The notes under the pieces were generated by a model, which was not told the origin of the DNA, did not search any database, and saw only the letters and a list, made by a program, of their open reading frames with translations. The translations under genes and the position numbers were made by a program. Of a DNA stretch of 64,000 nucleotides, positions 20,945 to 30,264 are shown piece after piece; position 1 is the first letter of the stretch; the number at the start of each line of letters is the position of its first letter. Source of the stretch: Candidatus Methylomirabilota bacterium (GTDB lineage: Bacteria > Methylomirabilota > Methylomirabilia > Methylomirabilales > Methylomirabilaceae); assembly GCA_016207095.1 (NCBI GenBank), contig JACQQF010000070.1:1-64000 (forward strand), read 5' to 3'.

Positions 20945-21304
20945 GTGCTTCTCTCATACCTGCCGATCCTTATCTTGGTCCTGTTGGCAGCCGGCTTCGC
21001 GTTGGCCACCCTGTTCTTATCGTCGGCGCTGGGGCCCCGGCGGCCTTCCAAGGATAAACTCTCCACGTACGAGTGCGGGATCGATCCGGTGGGCAGTGCC
21101 CGAGAGCGGTTCTCGGTCAAGTTCTACCTGGTCGCGATGTTGTTCATTATCTTCGACATCGAGATCGTGTTCCTCTATCCCTGGGCGGTTATCCTGAATA
21201 GCCTGGGACTCTTCGGATTGGTCGAAATGTTCTTCTTCCTCGGGATCCTCCTGATCGGCCTCCTGTATGTCTGGAAGAAGGGCGGCCTGGAATGGACGAC
21301 CTGA
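20945..21304 (+). CDS. nuoA: NADH-quinone oxidoreductase subunit A (copy 2)
   Basis: '[41 protein letters not shown]'. Confidence 0.96.
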   Translation: MLLSYLPILILVLLAAGFALATLFLSSALGPRRPSKDKLSTYECGIDPVGSARERFSVKFYLVAMLFIIFDIEIVFLYPWAVILNSLGLFGLVEMFFFLGILLIGLLYVWKKGGLEWTT

Positions 21305-21801
21305 AGGAGGCAAACGCGGAGGAGAACCTCACTGTTTGGAAGCTGCGGGAACGGTTTCCAGAAGCGATCCTCTCGACCAAGAGCTTCCGCAACGAGATCA
21401 CCATTGTTGTCAAGCCGTCTGAGATCTCCCGCGTCTGCCGGCATCTGAAAGAGGAGCCTGAGCTCCGATACGACTTCCTCTCGGACCTTACCGCGGTTGA
21501 CCGCCTCCGTGAACATCCCCGCTTTGAAGTGGTTTATCACCTCTATTCGCTCCAGTTTAAGCGGCGGGTCCGCCTGAAGGTTCTGGTCGAAGAGGGCGAA
21601 GCGGTCCCGAGTGTGACGCAGGTCTGGGGAACGGCCGACTGGCATGAGCGAGAGGTCTATGACATGTTCGGTGTGGGGGTTGAAGGGCACCCGGACCTTC
21701 GGAGGATCCTGATGCCGGAGGACTGGGAGGGCCATCCGCTCCGAAAAGACTATCCGGTACAAGCGTCCCCCAAGTGGTGGGAAGAGGGGGGTGAGCGGTG
21801 A
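21292..21801 (+). CDS. nuoC: NADH-quinone oxidoreductase subunit C (copy 2)
   Basis: '[41 protein letters not shown]'. Confidence 0.96.
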   Translation: MDDLKEANAEENLTVWKLRERFPEAILSTKSFRNEITIVVKPSEISRVCRHLKEEPELRYDFLSDLTAVDRLREHPRFEVVYHLYSLQFKRRVRLKVLVEEGEAVPSVTQVWGTADWHEREVYDMFGVGVEGHPDLRRILMPEDWEGHPLRKDYPVQASPKWWEEGGER

Positions 21802-22970
21802 CTGAAGCCCGCACCATGACGATCAACATGGGACCTCAACACCCCAGCACCCACGGCGTGCTTCGATTGGTCCTGGAGCTGGACGGGGAGGTGGTGGTGA
21901 GGTGTACCCCTCACATCGGCTACCTGCACACCGGGATGGAGAAGATCGCTGAGAGCAAGCGGTACCAGCAGGTCATCCCGATCACCGACCGGATGGATTA
22001 CCTGGCCCCCCTCAGCAATAACCTGGCGTATGTGTTGGCCGTAGAGAAGCTGATGGGAATCGAGGTCCCGCCCAGGGCCAAGGTGATCCGCGTGATGATG
22101 ACCGAGTTGACCCGGATCGGGAGCCACCTGGTCTGGTTGGGGACGCATGCCATCGACATCGGAGCGATGAGCGTGTTCCTCTACGCCTTCCGGGAGCGGG
22201 AACAGATCCTGGACATGTACGAGCAGGTGGCAGGGGCCAGGATGATGTCCAGCTACTTCCGCGTGGGGGGGCTGTTTGCCGACCTGCCGGAGCCATTCGA
22301 GGAAACCGTCCGCTCCTTTGTGACCAGCTTTCCAGATCGCCTGGCCGAGTATGAGGACCTCCTCACCGCGAACCCGATCTGGATCCAGCGGACCAAGGGC
22401 GTCGGCGTGATCAAGCCGGAGGACGCCGTGGACCTCGGCATGAGCGGCCCGAACCTCCGCGCCTGCGGGGTCCCATGGGACATCCGAAAGTCCCATCCGT
22501 ACTCGGGCTACGAGCAGTACAGCTTCGAGATCTCGAGAGGGACCCATGGCGACGTGTATGATCGATACCTCTGCCGCGTCTTTGAGATGCGGCAGAGCAT
22601 CGCCATCGTTCGCCAAGCCCTAGAGCGCCTTCCGGATGGGCCGATTGCCGTTGCCGATCCGAAGGTGACTCCGCCGCCCAAGCCGATGGTCAAGAAGAGC
22701 ATGGAGGCCCTGATCCATCATTTCCTGCTCTGGTCCGAAGGATTCCGGACGCCGGTGGGAGAGGTCTATCAGAGCATCGAGTCGCCAAAGGGCGAGTTCG
22801 GTGTATATCTGGTTAGCGATGGCAGCAACATCCCTTACCGTGTTCATTTTCGCGCACCGTCCTTCGTCAACCTCCAGGCCTTGCCAAGGATGGCGGAGGG
22901 GCGGTTGGTGGCCGATGTGGTGGCGATTATCGGGAGCATCGATATTGTCCTGGGCGAGGTGGACCGCTGA
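21798..22970 (+). CDS. nuoD: NADH-quinone oxidoreductase subunit D (copy 2)
   Basis: '[22 protein letters not shown]', '[12 protein letters not shown]'. Confidence 0.96.
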   Translation: MTEARTMTINMGPQHPSTHGVLRLVLELDGEVVVRCTPHIGYLHTGMEKIAESKRYQQVIPITDRMDYLAPLSNNLAYVLAVEKLMGIEVPPRAKVIRVMMTELTRIGSHLVWLGTHAIDIGAMSVFLYAFREREQILDMYEQVAGARMMSSYFRVGGLFADLPEPFEETVRSFVTSFPDRLAEYEDLLTANPIWIQRTKGVGVIKPEDAVDLGMSGPNLRACGVPWDIRKSHPYSGYEQYSFEISRGTHGDVYDRYLCRVFEMRQSIAIVRQALERLPDGPIAVADPKVTPPPKPMVKKSMEALIHHFLLWSEGFRTPVGEVYQSIESPKGEFGVYLVSDGSNIPYRVHFRAPSFVNLQALPRMAEGRLVADVVAIIGSIDIVLGEVDR

Positions 22971-22976
22971 AGTAAG

Positions 22977-23009
22977 GAGTGCGGTGTGCGAAGTGCGAGG
23001 TGCGCAGTG
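22977..23009. repeat. heptamer array, single arm (GTGCGAA family)
   Basis: gagtgcg gtgtgcg aagtgcg aggtgcg cagtgaa. Confidence 0.75.
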
Positions 23010-23032
23010 AAGGTTCAAGGGTGTAACGCGCG

Positions 23033-23491
23033 ATGAAAGAAGAAACTGTCCAGCAGATCCTGTCCCGTTATGCCCATCGCCGGTCTGCGCTTCTTCCGCT
23101 GCTGCACCTCTGTCAGGAGGAGGCGGGGTATGTGACACCGGAGGCGATTGGCCAGTTGGGCGAGCGTCTCGGGCTGTCGCCGACCCAGGTGGCGGAGGTG
23201 GCCACCTTCTACGATATGTTCCGCCTCAAGCCCGGCGGGCGGCGGGAGATCTGGGTATGCCACAACCTCAGTTGCTCCCTGTTGGGCGCTGAGGAGGTGG
23301 TCCGACGTCTTGAGGAGCGGCTCGGGGTGAAAGCGGGAGAGACCACCCCTGACGGGGCGTTTACGCTGAGGCGGTTTGAGTGCCTGGCTGCCTGCGAGAT
23401 TGCGCCGGTCATCCAGGTGGGCCCCGATTATTACGGCCCTGTTCGTCCGGAAGACATCGACGCGCTGTTGGAGCGGTTACGAAATGGATAA
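23033..23491 (+). CDS. nuoE: NADH-quinone oxidoreductase subunit E
   Basis: Trx-like [2Fe-2S] motifs 'CHNLSC' and 'CLAAC'; upstream of nuoF. Confidence 0.95.
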   Translation: MKEETVQQILSRYAHRRSALLPLLHLCQEEAGYVTPEAIGQLGERLGLSPTQVAEVATFYDMFRLKPGGRREIWVCHNLSCSLLGAEEVVRRLEERLGVKAGETTPDGAFTLRRFECLAACEIAPVIQVGPDYYGPVRPEDIDALLERLRNG

Positions 23492-23495
23492 GCTG

Positions 23496-23550
23496 TCAGC
23501 CATCAGCGGTCAGCGTTCTTGCTGAAGGCTGACGGCTGAACGCTGAATGC
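23496..23550. repeat. heptamer hairpin array (TCAGCNN family)
   Basis: tcagcca tcagcgg tcagcgt ... ggctgac ggctgaa cgctgaa. Confidence 0.85.
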
Positions 23551-23568
23551 TCTTGAGATCGAGCACAC

Positions 23569-24852
23569 ATGAGCGAGAAGGTTCTCACCAAGCGATTCGA
23601 GATCTCGGGGTATCGCGGGACCATCGAGGAGTACCTGGCCACCGGAGGGTATCAGGCCATACCCAGGGCGCTCAAGGAGTACAGCCCGGAGAGCCTGATC
23701 GATCTGGTGAGACGATCGGGGCTGAGGGGCCGTGGCGGCGCAGGCTTTCCCACCGGGGTCAAGTGGGGCTTCGTCCCAAAGGACCCGACCCTGACCAAGT
23801 ACCTGGTCTGTAATGCCGATGAAAGCGAGCCGGGCACCTTCAAGGATCGGGATCTGATCACGAGGGATCCGCACCAGCTCCTGGAAGGGATCATCCTGGC
23901 CAGTTACGCCATTGGCTGTCGGACGGCGTACATCTACCTCCGGGGAGAGTTCGTCGCGGGCGCGGTCATTATGGAGCAGGCGATCCAGGACGCGGCCGCC
24001 CATGGCTTCTTGGGGAACAATATCCTGGGCAGCGGTTTCAATCTAAAGGTGCACCTGCACCGCGGCGCCGGCGCCTACATCTGCGGAGAGGAGACCGCAC
24101 TGTTGGAGTCGCTGGAGGGAAAACGAGGTCTGCCGCGGCTGAAACCGCCCTTCCCGGCGTCGGCGGGTCTCTACCGCCTGCCCACCGTCGTGAACAATGT
24201 GGAGACGCTTTGTAATCTCCCGCACATCGTACTGAGAGGGGCTGAGTGGTTTTCAAGCATCGGCAGCCCAAAGAGCACAGGAAACAGGATCTTTTCCGTG
24301 AGCGGCCACGTGCGTCGGCCGGGCAACTACGAGCTGCCGATGGATGTGCCAATGAGAGAGTTAATCTTCCAACACGCGGGCGGGATGCGGGGGGATCGTC
24401 GCTTGAAGGCGGTGATCCCTGGAGGTTCGTCGGTACCGGTGCTCACCGAACAGCATCTGGATACCCGCATGGACTTTGAATCCCTGGCCAAGGCCGGCTC
24501 CATGGCCGGGTCAGGTGGCGTCATGGTCATGGATGACTCCACCTGCATGGTGCGGGCCGGAGAGATCGTTGCACGGTTCTATCACCACGAATCGTGCGGG
24601 CAGTGTACCCAGTGCCGCGAGGGGACCGCGTGGCTCCACAAGACGCTCCGGAGGATCGAGGCGGGTCGCGGCCGGAAGGTCGACATGGACTTGCTGATGG
24701 ACATCTGCGACAACATGAAGGGGAAAACCATCTGCCCACTCAGTGACGCAGCCGCCATGCCGATCGAGAGCTATCTGAAGTATTTTGGCGATGAATTCGA
24801 GCAACACATCGTGGAACGCGCCTGCCCGTTCGGATCCGGGGGCGGGTCCTAG
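23569..24852 (+). CDS. nuoF: NADH-quinone oxidoreductase subunit F
   Basis: 'GLRGRGGAGFPTGVKWGF', 'CNADESEPGTFKDR', 'ESCGQCTQCREG'. Confidence 0.97.
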   Translation: MSEKVLTKRFEISGYRGTIEEYLATGGYQAIPRALKEYSPESLIDLVRRSGLRGRGGAGFPTGVKWGFVPKDPTLTKYLVCNADESEPGTFKDRDLITRDPHQLLEGIILASYAIGCRTAYIYLRGEFVAGAVIMEQAIQDAAAHGFLGNNILGSGFNLKVHLHRGAGAYICGEETALLESLEGKRGLPRLKPPFPASAGLYRLPTVVNNVETLCNLPHIVLRGAEWFSSIGSPKSTGNRIFSVSGHVRRPGNYELPMDVPMRELIFQHAGGMRGDRRLKAVIPGGSSVPVLTEQHLDTRMDFESLAKAGSMAGSGGVMVMDDSTCMVRAGEIVARFYHHESCGQCTQCREGTAWLHKTLRRIEAGRGRKVDMDLLMDICDNMKGKTICPLSDAAAMPIESYLKYFGDEFEQHIVERACPFGSGGGS

Positions 24853-24872
24853 GCGGGCCGTAGGAAATCAGG

Positions 24873-25859
24873 ATGCCAGAACCCGCTTTCTTCGTTGTCA
24901 TGCTGGCGAAGATCGCTGTGGTCTTCGGCCTGATGTTGCTGAGTGTTGCCTACCTGACGTGGTTGGAACGCAAGGTCATCAGCGACTTTCAGGTCCGACT
25001 CGGGCCGATGCGGGTGGGCCCCCACGGCCTCCTCCAGCCGATCGCCGACGGGATCAAGTTGATGTTCAAGGAGGATATTATCCCTGAGGCCGCCGACCGC
25101 GCGATCTATGTCCTGGCCCCTACGCTGGCCCTCATCCCTGCTTTCATCTCCTTCGCCGTGATCCCGTTCGGGGACCGGGTACGTCTCTTCGGCCAGAGCA
25201 TCGACATGGTGATCAGCGACGTCAACGTCGGGCTCTTGTATCTGTTCGGTGTCGCCTCTCTCGGAGTCTATGGGATTGTCTTGGGGGGCTGGGCCTCGAA
25301 CAATAAGTACGCGCTCCTGGGGGGACTGCGGTCGGCGGCCCAGATGATCAGTTATGAGCTGTCGATGGGTCTCTCGGTGGTCGGGGTCCTGATGCTCTCC
25401 GAATCACTGAGTCTGGTGAGAATCGTAGGCGCCCAGTCAAAGGCCTGGTTCATCCTGCTTCAACCGATCGGTTTCTTGATCTTCCTGATCTGCGCGATCG
25501 CCGAGACCAATCGTGCCCCCTTCGATCTCCCGGAAGCCGAGACCGAGCTCGTGGCAGGCTTCCACGTGGAATACAGCTCCATGAAGTTCGCCATGTACTT
25601 CATGGCTGAGTACGCCAATATGATCACCGTTGCCGCCCTGGCGACGACCCTTTTCCTGGGCGGTTGGAGGGGGCCGTTCCTGCCACCGGTCGTCTGGTTT
25701 CTGGCCAAGCTCTACCTGGTTATTTTTCTCTTTATCTGGATCCGGGCTACCCTGCCGCGCTTCAGGTACGACCAGTTGATGCGATTCGGGTGGAAGGTTC
25801 TGCTGCCCCTGGCGCTGGCCAACATCGTGATCACGGCCGCCTTCGTGGCATTGAGGTAG
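24873..25859 (+). CDS. nuoH: NADH-quinone oxidoreductase subunit H (copy 2)
   Basis: '[34 protein letters not shown]', '[27 protein letters not shown]'. Confidence 0.96.
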   Translation: MPEPAFFVVMLAKIAVVFGLMLLSVAYLTWLERKVISDFQVRLGPMRVGPHGLLQPIADGIKLMFKEDIIPEAADRAIYVLAPTLALIPAFISFAVIPFGDRVRLFGQSIDMVISDVNVGLLYLFGVASLGVYGIVLGGWASNNKYALLGGLRSAAQMISYELSMGLSVVGVLMLSESLSLVRIVGAQSKAWFILLQPIGFLIFLICAIAETNRAPFDLPEAETELVAGFHVEYSSMKFAMYFMAEYANMITVAALATTLFLGGWRGPFLPPVVWFLAKLYLVIFLFIWIRATLPRFRYDQLMRFGWKVLLPLALANIVITAAFVALR

Positions 25860-25861
25860 GG

Positions 25862-26371
25862 ATGGAGTGGTTGCTCTTCGTTCCGCTGGCCGCGCTGGCG
25901 CTCGGCACCGCTGCGTTTGTCATCCTGCTCCGGAATCCGATTTACTGCGCCCTTGCCCTCGTTGGAACCTTCTTCGCGCTTTCCGGGCTCTATCTCCTCC
26001 TGCAGGCTGAGTTCGTCGCTGTGGTGCAGGTCATCATCTATGCCGGAGCGATCATGGTCCTCTTTCTTTTTGTGATTATGTTGCTGGACGTGGGACACGA
26101 ACCGCCCCCCTGGCTTCGGCGAGATCGGCCCAGATTACTGCTGGGGCTCGGCCTGGTCGCTCTTCTGGTTCTTGAGCTGGCTGTCGCCATCGGGTCCTGG
26201 ATTGCTCCGGGCATCCGGGGACCTTACACATCCGACTATGTCAATGCGGTCGGGAATACCCAGCTCATTGGCCGTCTCCTGTTCACCGAGTTCCTGATCC
26301 CCTTCGAGATCACCTCCATCATCCTCCTCATCGCCATCGTTGGGGCGATGGTATTGGCCAGGAGGCAGTGA
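25862..26371 (+). CDS. nuoJ: NADH-quinone oxidoreductase subunit J (copy 2)
   Basis: 'EFVAVVQVIIYAGAIMVLFLFVIMLL'; start set at ATG 25862. Confidence 0.94.
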   Translation: MEWLLFVPLAALALGTAAFVILLRNPIYCALALVGTFFALSGLYLLLQAEFVAVVQVIIYAGAIMVLFLFVIMLLDVGHEPPPWLRRDRPRLLLGLGLVALLVLELAVAIGSWIAPGIRGPYTSDYVNAVGNTQLIGRLLFTEFLIPFEITSIILLIAIVGAMVLARRQ

Positions 26372-26407
26372 GGTGCGGTGCGGGGTGCGGGGTGCGGGGT
26401 GCGAGGG
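26372..26407. repeat. heptamer array, single arm (GTGCGGG family)
   Basis: aggtgcg gtgcggg gtgcggg gtgcggg gtgcgag. Confidence 0.85.
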
Positions 26408-26410
26408 GCC

Positions 26411-26722
26411 ATGACAGGAACTGTCCCTCTGAGCGCGTACCTGATCCTCAGCGCCGCCCTCTTTGCCATCGGGGTGATCGGGGTCGTGATCAGGCGCAAC
26501 GCTCTCATCATCTTCATGGCGATCGAACTCATGTTGAACGCGGTGAACCTGACCTTCGTTGCATTCTCGAAGTTCCTGGGCTCAATGGATGGCCAGATCA
26601 TCGTGTTTTTCGTCATGGCCGTGGCCGCCGCCGAGGTGGCGCTTGGGCTGGCCATCATCATTGCGCTCTACAGGAACAAAGAGTCGGTGAATGTGGATGA
26701 CATCAATCTCCTTAAAGGATAG
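26411..26722 (+). CDS. nuoK: NADH-quinone oxidoreductase subunit K (copy 2)
   Basis: '[26 protein letters not shown]', '[18 protein letters not shown]'. Confidence 0.95.
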   Translation: MTGTVPLSAYLILSAALFAIGVIGVVIRRNALIIFMAIELMLNAVNLTFVAFSKFLGSMDGQIIVFFVMAVAAAEVALGLAIIIALYRNKESVNVDDINLLKG

Positions 26723-26732
26723 TCCGAGGTCC

Positions 26733-26761
26733 GTAGGGGCGACCCGCTGGGTCGCCCGTAC
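26733..26761. repeat. hairpin repeat GTAGGGGCGACCCgctGGGTCGCCCgTAC
   Basis: near-perfect inverted repeat; related copy at 62977-63004. Confidence 0.8.
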
Positions 26762-26819
26762 GAGGTGCGGGGTGCGAAAAACCTCGCACTTCGCACTTCG
26801 CACGTCGCATGTCGCACAT
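26761..26819. repeat. heptamer hairpin array (GTGCGAA/TCGCACT family)
   Basis: ggtgcgg ggtgcga aaaacc tcgcact tcgcact tcgcacg tcgcatg tcgcaca. Confidence 0.85.
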
Positions 26820-26826
26820 CTGGCCC

Positions 26827-28731
26827 ATGTTTAACCAGATCTGGCTCATTCCAGTCATCCCGCTTGTGGGGAGCCTCGTCGTCGGCCTGATGGGCCGGTC
26901 GATGCGGAGAGGCTCCGTCGCCCTAATCGCCTGTGGGGCGGCATCGCTGGCGCTGCTGGCCTCCCTGGCTTCTTTCTGGCGCCTCCTGTCGCTGCCGCCG
27001 GACGCCAGGGTCCTTCGTCACTCGCTCGGCTCCTGGATCGCTTCTGGAGAACTCTCGGTTGCCTTTGGGTTCCTGTTTGATCCGCTCTCGGCGACCATGG
27101 CGTTGGTGGTAACGGGCGTCGGTTTGCTGATCCATGTCTATTCGATCGGCTACATGGGCGAGGATCGCGACTACCATCGCTTCTTCTCGCTGCTCAATCT
27201 CTTCCTGGCCGAGATGCTGGTCTTGGTTTTGGCCGATAACTACCTCCTTCTCTTTCTGGGGTGGGAAGGGGTTGGCCTCTGCTCGTACCTCCTGATTGCC
27301 TTCTGGTTCGAGCGACCGGCGGCGGCCTCCGCCGGGACCAAGGCCTTTCTGGTGAACCGGATCGGCGACGCGGCCGTTGTGGTGGCGATGATCTGGATGA
27401 TCCTGTTGTTCGGGACGCTGGACTTCCAGACGATCTTTACGGGAGCGCCGGCAACGCTTTCGCATGGTTCCCTGGCGGCTTCGGTCCTCTCATTGCTTCT
27501 CTTTGCCGGGGCGGTGGGGAAGTCGGCCCAGCTTCCCCTGTACGTGTGGCTGCCAGATGCGATGGAGGGTCCCACGCCGGTCTCGGCGCTCATCCACGCC
27601 GCCACCATGGTGACAGCCGGGGTCTATATGGTCGCCCGCTCCGCCCCCCTGTTCCAACTGGCGCCCGTGAGCCTGGAGATCGTCGCATGGGTCGGCGGCA
27701 TAACCGCCCTCTATGCTGCCAGCATCGCCTTGGTTCAGACCGACATCAAGCGGATCATTGCCTATTCGACCATCTCTCAACTCGGCTATATGTTCTTGGG
27801 TTTGGGAGTCGGCGCGTACGCGGCGGGCATCTTCCATCTCATGACCCATGCCTTCTTCAAGGCGCTTCTCTTCCTGGCCGCCGGGTCGGTGATTCATGCG
27901 TTGGCAGGCGAACAAGACCTCAGAAGAATGGGCGGCTTGCGGCGGTCCCTCAGGGTGACTGCCGGGTGCTTTCTCGTCGGCGCGCTTGCGAACGCAGGGA
28001 TTATCCCGTTCGCCGGCTTCTGGAGCAAGGACGAGATCCTTCTCGCCGCGTATGCTTCGGGCCATCGGCTGCTCTGGATCGTTGGAGCACTGACCGCGGC
28101 GGGTACCGGCTTCTACATGTTCCGCCTTTACTTTCTTGCCTTTGAGGGAGAGTCCAGGCTGACGCCCGAAGCGGCCAGTCACCTGCACGAGTCTCCGTGG
28201 AGCATGCGTTTGCCGCTCGTACTGCTGGCCCTCGGATCGGCGACGGTCGGCTTCTTCGGGATCCCACCGGAGTCCGGGGTGTTTCATCGTTTTCTGGGGC
28301 CGTCCTTCCCGGTCTCGGGGCATCAAGGAGGCTCAGCCCCGTCCCCCTCCGGGATCGGCCTGGCGCTCGCAGCTCTCGTGATGGCGGGGGCGGGGATCCT
28401 CATGGCCTTCCGTTATTATCTTCGGGACCCCAAAGAACCCGAGGCGCTGGCCGAACGGTACCCGACCCTGTACCGAATCCTCGTCCACAAATACTGGGTT
28501 GACGAGCTGTATGACGATCTCGTCGTCCGCCCGACCATGGCTGGTGCCCGCTTCGTCTCCGCGTCGTTCGATGCGGGTCTGGTAGACGGGGCGGTCAACG
28601 GCATCGGTTCCCTCCTGGGCAGCGCCGGTGCCCTTCTGAGGCGGCTTCAGACCGGCCATGTTCCGGCCTATGTCCTGTCGATCCTGGTGGGGGCAGTCGT
28701 GCTTTTGGGGTACCTCGCGTTTCATGGATAG
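26827..28731 (+). CDS. nuoL: NADH-quinone oxidoreductase subunit L (copy 2)
   Basis: 'LLLFLGWEGVGLCSYLLIAFWFE', 'DAMEGPTPVSALIHAATMVTAGVYMVARSAP'; the track start at 26809 lies in the heptamer array. Confidence 0.95.
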   Translation: MFNQIWLIPVIPLVGSLVVGLMGRSMRRGSVALIACGAASLALLASLASFWRLLSLPPDARVLRHSLGSWIASGELSVAFGFLFDPLSATMALVVTGVGLLIHVYSIGYMGEDRDYHRFFSLLNLFLAEMLVLVLADNYLLLFLGWEGVGLCSYLLIAFWFERPAAASAGTKAFLVNRIGDAAVVVAMIWMILLFGTLDFQTIFTGAPATLSHGSLAASVLSLLLFAGAVGKSAQLPLYVWLPDAMEGPTPVSALIHAATMVTAGVYMVARSAPLFQLAPVSLEIVAWVGGITALYAASIALVQTDIKRIIAYSTISQLGYMFLGLGVGAYAAGIFHLMTHAFFKALLFLAAGSVIHALAGEQDLRRMGGLRRSLRVTAGCFLVGALANAGIIPFAGFWSKDEILLAAYASGHRLLWIVGALTAAGTGFYMFRLYFLAFEGESRLTPEAASHLHESPWSMRLPLVLLALGSATVGFFGIPPESGVFHRFLGPSFPVSGHQGGSAPSPSGIGLALAALVMAGAGILMAFRYYLRDPKEPEALAERYPTLYRILVHKYWVDELYDDLVVRPTMAGARFVSASFDAGLVDGAVNGIGSLLGSAGALLRRLQTGHVPAYVLSILVGAVVLLGYLAFHG

Positions 28732-28746
28732 CATGCTGGATAACAC

Positions 28747-30264
28747 ATGAGCCAGGCGGCCGGGCCGATCCTGTCAACCCTCATCGCGCTTCCCCTACTC
28801 GGGGCCATGCTGCTCGTCCTGGTAGATGGGGCGCGGGAGGGGCTCATCAAGCGGATCGCGCTGGCCGTCTCCTGCCTGGGTTTCCTCCTCTCCCTGATCG
28901 TGTATGGCCGCTTTGACCCCACAGTTGCCGGGATGCAATTTGTAGAGCGTGTCCCTTGGATCAGCTCGATCGGGAGCAGTTATGTCCTCGGGGTAGACGG
29001 GATCAGCCTTCCGCTGCTGCTCCTCACCACGTTCTTATCGCCGGTCGCCATTCTCGCGTCCTTCTCCGGCATCCCGCGCAGGCTGAAGGGGTTCATGATT
29101 TGCATGCTCCTGTTGGAGGGGGGAATGATCGGGGTGTTTCTGGCCCTGGATCTTCTTCTGTTCTACGTGTTCTGGGAGGGGACGTTGATCCCGATGTATT
29201 TTCTGATCGGGATATGGGGCGGCCCTCGGCGTATCTACGCCACCCTGAAGTTCGTGCTATTTACGATGGCCGGGAGCGTCCTGATGTTGCTGGCGATGAT
29301 CGCCCTGGCGGTTCTGCATCGAAGTACCACAGGTCGGCTGAGCTTTGACCTCCTGGAATTGATTGGCGCTGCGATCCCGTTCGGGCTTCAAGTGTGGCTA
29401 TTTGCCGCCTTTGCCCTCGCCTTTGCCATTAAAGTGCCGATGCTCCCGTTTCATACCTGGCTTCCCGACGCCCATGTGGAGGCTCCCACCGCGGGAAGCG
29501 TGCTGTTAGCGGGGGTCCTTCTAAAGATGGGGACCTATGGCTTCCTCCGGTTCGCGCTCCCGCTCTTCCCGGCAGCGGCCGCCGCCTTCTCTCCACTGAT
29601 CTCGGTGCTCGCGGTGATCGGCATCCTGTACGGCGCACTGGTCTCGCTGGCGCAGGACGACCTCAAGCGGCTGGTAGCCTATAGCTCGGTGAGCCACCTG
29701 GGGTTCGTGATGCTGGGGATCTTTGCCATGAATCTGCAGGCGGTGGAGGGCTCGATCCTTCAAATGGTGAATCATGGTCTTTCCACCGGCGCCCTCTTTC
29801 TGTTGGTTGGAATGATCTATGAGCGGCGTCACACCCGAATCATAGGGGAGTTCGGTGGGCTCAGCCGGGTCATGCCCAGGTTTGCTCTCTGTTTCCTGGT
29901 CGTGGCGATGTCCTCTATCGGGCTTCCGGGGCTGAACGGGTTTGTGGGGGAGTTCCTGATCCTGGCGGGCACCTTCCGCGTCCACAGAGGGTTCGCGATC
30001 CTCGCCACCGTCGGGATCGTCTTGGCGGCGGTCTATATGCTGTGGATGTGGCAGCGCGTGATGTGGGGGGAGAGTCGGCGTTCGCAGAATCTCGATCTTC
30101 ACGATCTTCGCCCCCGTGAGATAGCGATGTTGGTTCCGACGATCCTGCTCATTCTCTGGATCGGTCTCTTCCCGAATCACCTCCTCAGAAAGATGGATGC
30201 CTCAGTGACTCATCTCCTTGGCGGAGTGCGAGGTGCGACGTCCGAGGTGCGGGGTGTGAAATAA
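28747..30264 (+). CDS. nuoM: NADH-quinone oxidoreductase subunit M (copy 2)
   Basis: 'FWEGTLIPMYFLIGIWGGPRRIYATLKF', 'FHTWLPDAHVEAPTAGSVLLAGVLLKMGTYGFLRF'. Confidence 0.95.
   Translation: MSQAAGPILSTLIALPLLGAMLLVLVDGAREGLIKRIALAVSCLGFLLSLIVYGRFDPTVAGMQFVERVPWISSIGSSYVLGVDGISLPLLLLTTFLSPVAILASFSGIPRRLKGFMICMLLLEGGMIGVFLALDLLLFYVFWEGTLIPMYFLIGIWGGPRRIYATLKFVLFTMAGSVLMLLAMIALAVLHRSTTGRLSFDLLELIGAAIPFGLQVWLFAAFALAFAIKVPMLPFHTWLPDAHVEAPTAGSVLLAGVLLKMGTYGFLRFALPLFPAAAAAFSPLISVLAVIGILYGALVSLAQDDLKRLVAYSSVSHLGFVMLGIFAMNLQAVEGSILQMVNHGLSTGALFLLVGMIYERRHTRIIGEFGGLSRVMPRFALCFLVVAMSSIGLPGLNGFVGEFLILAGTFRVHRGFAILATVGIVLAAVYMLWMWQRVMWGESRRSQNLDLHDLRPREIAMLVPTILLILWIGLFPNHLLRKMDASVTHLLGGVRGATSEVRGVK
30224..30258. 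repeat. heptamer array inside nuoM copy 2 3' end
   Basis: gagtgcg aggtgcg acgtccg aggtgcg gggtgtg; translates as VRGATSEVRGVK. Confidence 0.8.
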
